Shown here: positions 62,341-64,000 of the stretch, in pieces
How the letters are laid out: every line of letters begins with the position of its first letter
How positions within the stretch are numbered: position 1 is the stretch's first letter
NCBI RefSeq assembly: GCF_040939455.1
Contig: NC_134117.1
Location: 26,467,501-26,531,500, forward strand
Reading direction: 5' to 3'
DNA: 64,000 bases
DNA from: Microcebus murinus
Taxonomy: Eukaryota > Chordata > Mammalia > Primates > Cheirogaleidae
The notes under the pieces: generated by a model
Database searches by the model: none
Seen by the model: the letters and a program-made list of their open reading frames with translations, nothing else
What the model was told of the DNA's origin: nothing
Position numbers and translations under genes: made by a program

Positions 62341-64000
62341 CTAAGCCAGGCAAAAAGAAAAATCAGTGCTAAGCAGCCAGGTCCATGAAAAGCCCCCTCA
62401 CTTACTTCATTCATTCATGAGTCTTCATTAAGTGCCTACATGAGCCAAGCACATGGGACTACAAGTCCTAACAAAGGAATGAAACAATATTGACCATATT
62501 TGCTTATGTATATGAGGCAGCAGCAGGTTTGCTTGCCTAGAGGCCTGTGAAATGTGTGGGGGTAGTTCTAAAACTGGTTGGAGTAGCAAATCTTTTATCA
62601 AGCATTAAAGAGCTTTTTTGGCCTGAATAAGTAACTGGTTTTTGTTGTTAGAAGCCAATAAGTTTTGGGGTGGTTTGTTATGCACACTAGATAACTAAAA
62701 TAATCTTCATCATTTATGTTCTATCTATCCTTTCTGTATAGATGTACACAGAATACTGTGTGAAAGGTGGCCTTACTAATAATCTACCTAACAGAGGAAA
62801 ATAAACTATCAAACAGAAAGTAAGGGAAATAAATTCACAATGCATAATTGCCCCTTTGAAGAAAAAACTCACGGTACAACTGCCCATTGTTTTAATTAAA
62901 ACACCTGTGGCCTAACTTGTTCTCTCCAAGAGTTTTATTTTCATAGCCTTGAAGAGCCCTAAGAGGACAGTAGGGGGATGAACTCCCTGCTCCAACTCTC
63001 TGCCTCAGTTTCTGTCAGAAACAAATGTCAAGGACTCAGATAACCTGGCCACAAAGAAAAAGAAAATAAAGAACACCTGCAACAACTTTGCCACCATTTC
63101 TGTTATCAGTCTGCTAAAGCAGAGGAAAAAAAGCCATTTTTACCCTTTAAAACTCCAAACAGCTTTTCCTCAACTGCCTGGCACTTCCTTCCTTCCTCTG
63201 TGTGCCACAGCCATTCCCTCCCTCCCTCTCTCTCTCTCCTTCTCCCTCCCCCTCTCTCCCTCCCTTCCTCTCACTCTCTTCCTCCCTCTCTCTCTCTCAA
63301 AAATGAATAAACTTTTACTTCTGTATATCCTAATCACTGTGTAAGAAATCTTTCTTCCCCTGACCCCAGTACAAATTTCACCTCTTTCATTGTGGAATGG
63401 TTTATCACTTAATGTGTGTTTTTTGTCAGGCTTTTTGCTTTGTAGTTATGTTGCTAGAATGACATTAATTAAAAATGCAATTTCATAAAAACAATATTAT
63501 TTTCTATAATTTTTAAAAATATTTTGTAAATATAAAAAGAATGTTTATAGAATGTATATAGGGTATAAAAATATCAAATGCCTGTATACTACTATGAAGT
63601 TTAAAAAAATAAAATACTGTACTATTAAAAAAAAAAAGAATGCTTCTTGGCCCTAGGACATTTAGTATTTCATGTTGGAATTTTTTTCAGATTTTCATTC
63701 AAAGATATCTGGCTGACAGCAGGAAAATGAAACAAGTACAGGTGTTACCATCAAACACACCAAGGTTTGAGTCTTAGTTCTATCACTTTCTATGCTGTGT
63801 GACCTTCAGCAAGTGACTTAACTTCTCTCAGACTCTGTAAAATGAGAGTGTAAGAGTGTCTATCCTTAGAGAATGCATATCAAGCAGTCAGTAGCACTGT
63901 GCTGCTGCTCTTGTTCACAGAATAATTACTGGGAGAGCAAACAGAAGACTCTCTGGAGAATAGGGCTGAAAAGTCCATAAAAAAAGAAGGCTAAGAGTAA
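62341..64000 (-). other. ENTPD7: ENTPD7 intron running off the window
   Basis: L2-like text at 62400-62490 and a MIR core near 63740-63900 ('gaccttcagcaagtgactta'). No further ENTPD7 exon is found, so the N-terminal coding part is outside. Confidence 0.7.
63205..63300. repeat. Polypyrimidine (CT/CCT) tract
   Basis: Nearly pure C and T for about 95 bases ('ccctccctccctctctctct' and onward), a low-complexity microsatellite. Confidence 0.95.

Noticed and set aside
62341..64000. Search for the ENTPD7 N-terminal exon
   Set aside because: No minus-strand frame with the expected membrane helix and matching splice phase is present.

Overview
This is nuclear DNA from a placental mammal, most likely a strepsirrhine (lemur-like) primate. 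The genes are split by introns with GT/AG borders and there are no prokaryotic features. About twenty Alu or Alu-monomer copies are present. Many carry the longer middle segment with 'actataaatagaaagaaatt' and 'ggccaactaatatata' that I associate with lemur Alus. Old MIR, L2, L3/CR1, L1M/HAL1 and hAT fossils fill much of the rest.

Three protein genes are supported exon by exon, with splice phases that match throughout. CUTC (copper homeostasis protein) lies on the minus strand: coding exons 1-6 are at 17330-3354 and the last exons fall left of the window. COX15 (mitochondrial heme A synthase) lies on the plus strand and is complete: nine coding exons at 17629-34143 encode 413 residues. ENTPD7 (endo-apyrase, LALP1) lies on the minus strand: ten coding exons at 62340-43348 cover residues 64-604, and the first coding part (about 64 residues with the first membrane anchor) lies right of the window. 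The order and orientation match the ENTPD7-COX15-CUTC block of human 10q24, seen in reverse. CUTC and COX15 are head to head, with 298 bp between their start codons in a CpG-rich promoter carrying NRF1-like and ETS-like sites. COX15 and ENTPD7 are tail to tail, about 9.2 kb apart.

The introns and the tail-to-tail gap hold the unusual material: a pogo/Tigger-like DNA transposon with long ORF remnants at 20797-22928, itself hit by a Y4 RNA retrocopy with a 15-bp target duplication; a piggyBac-like MITE at 25102-25842 split by a young Alu; a processed EBAG9 pseudogene in an ENTPD7 intron; an Alu whose target-site duplication copies an ENTPD7 splice donor; and a perfect 21-bp hairpin at 36647-36711. 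I found no intact unknown gene, CRISPR array, or complete viral element.

The three host genes act separately: heme A assembly for cytochrome oxidase, copper binding, and nucleotide hydrolysis in internal membranes. The shared CUTC/COX15 promoter is the only direct regulatory link visible.
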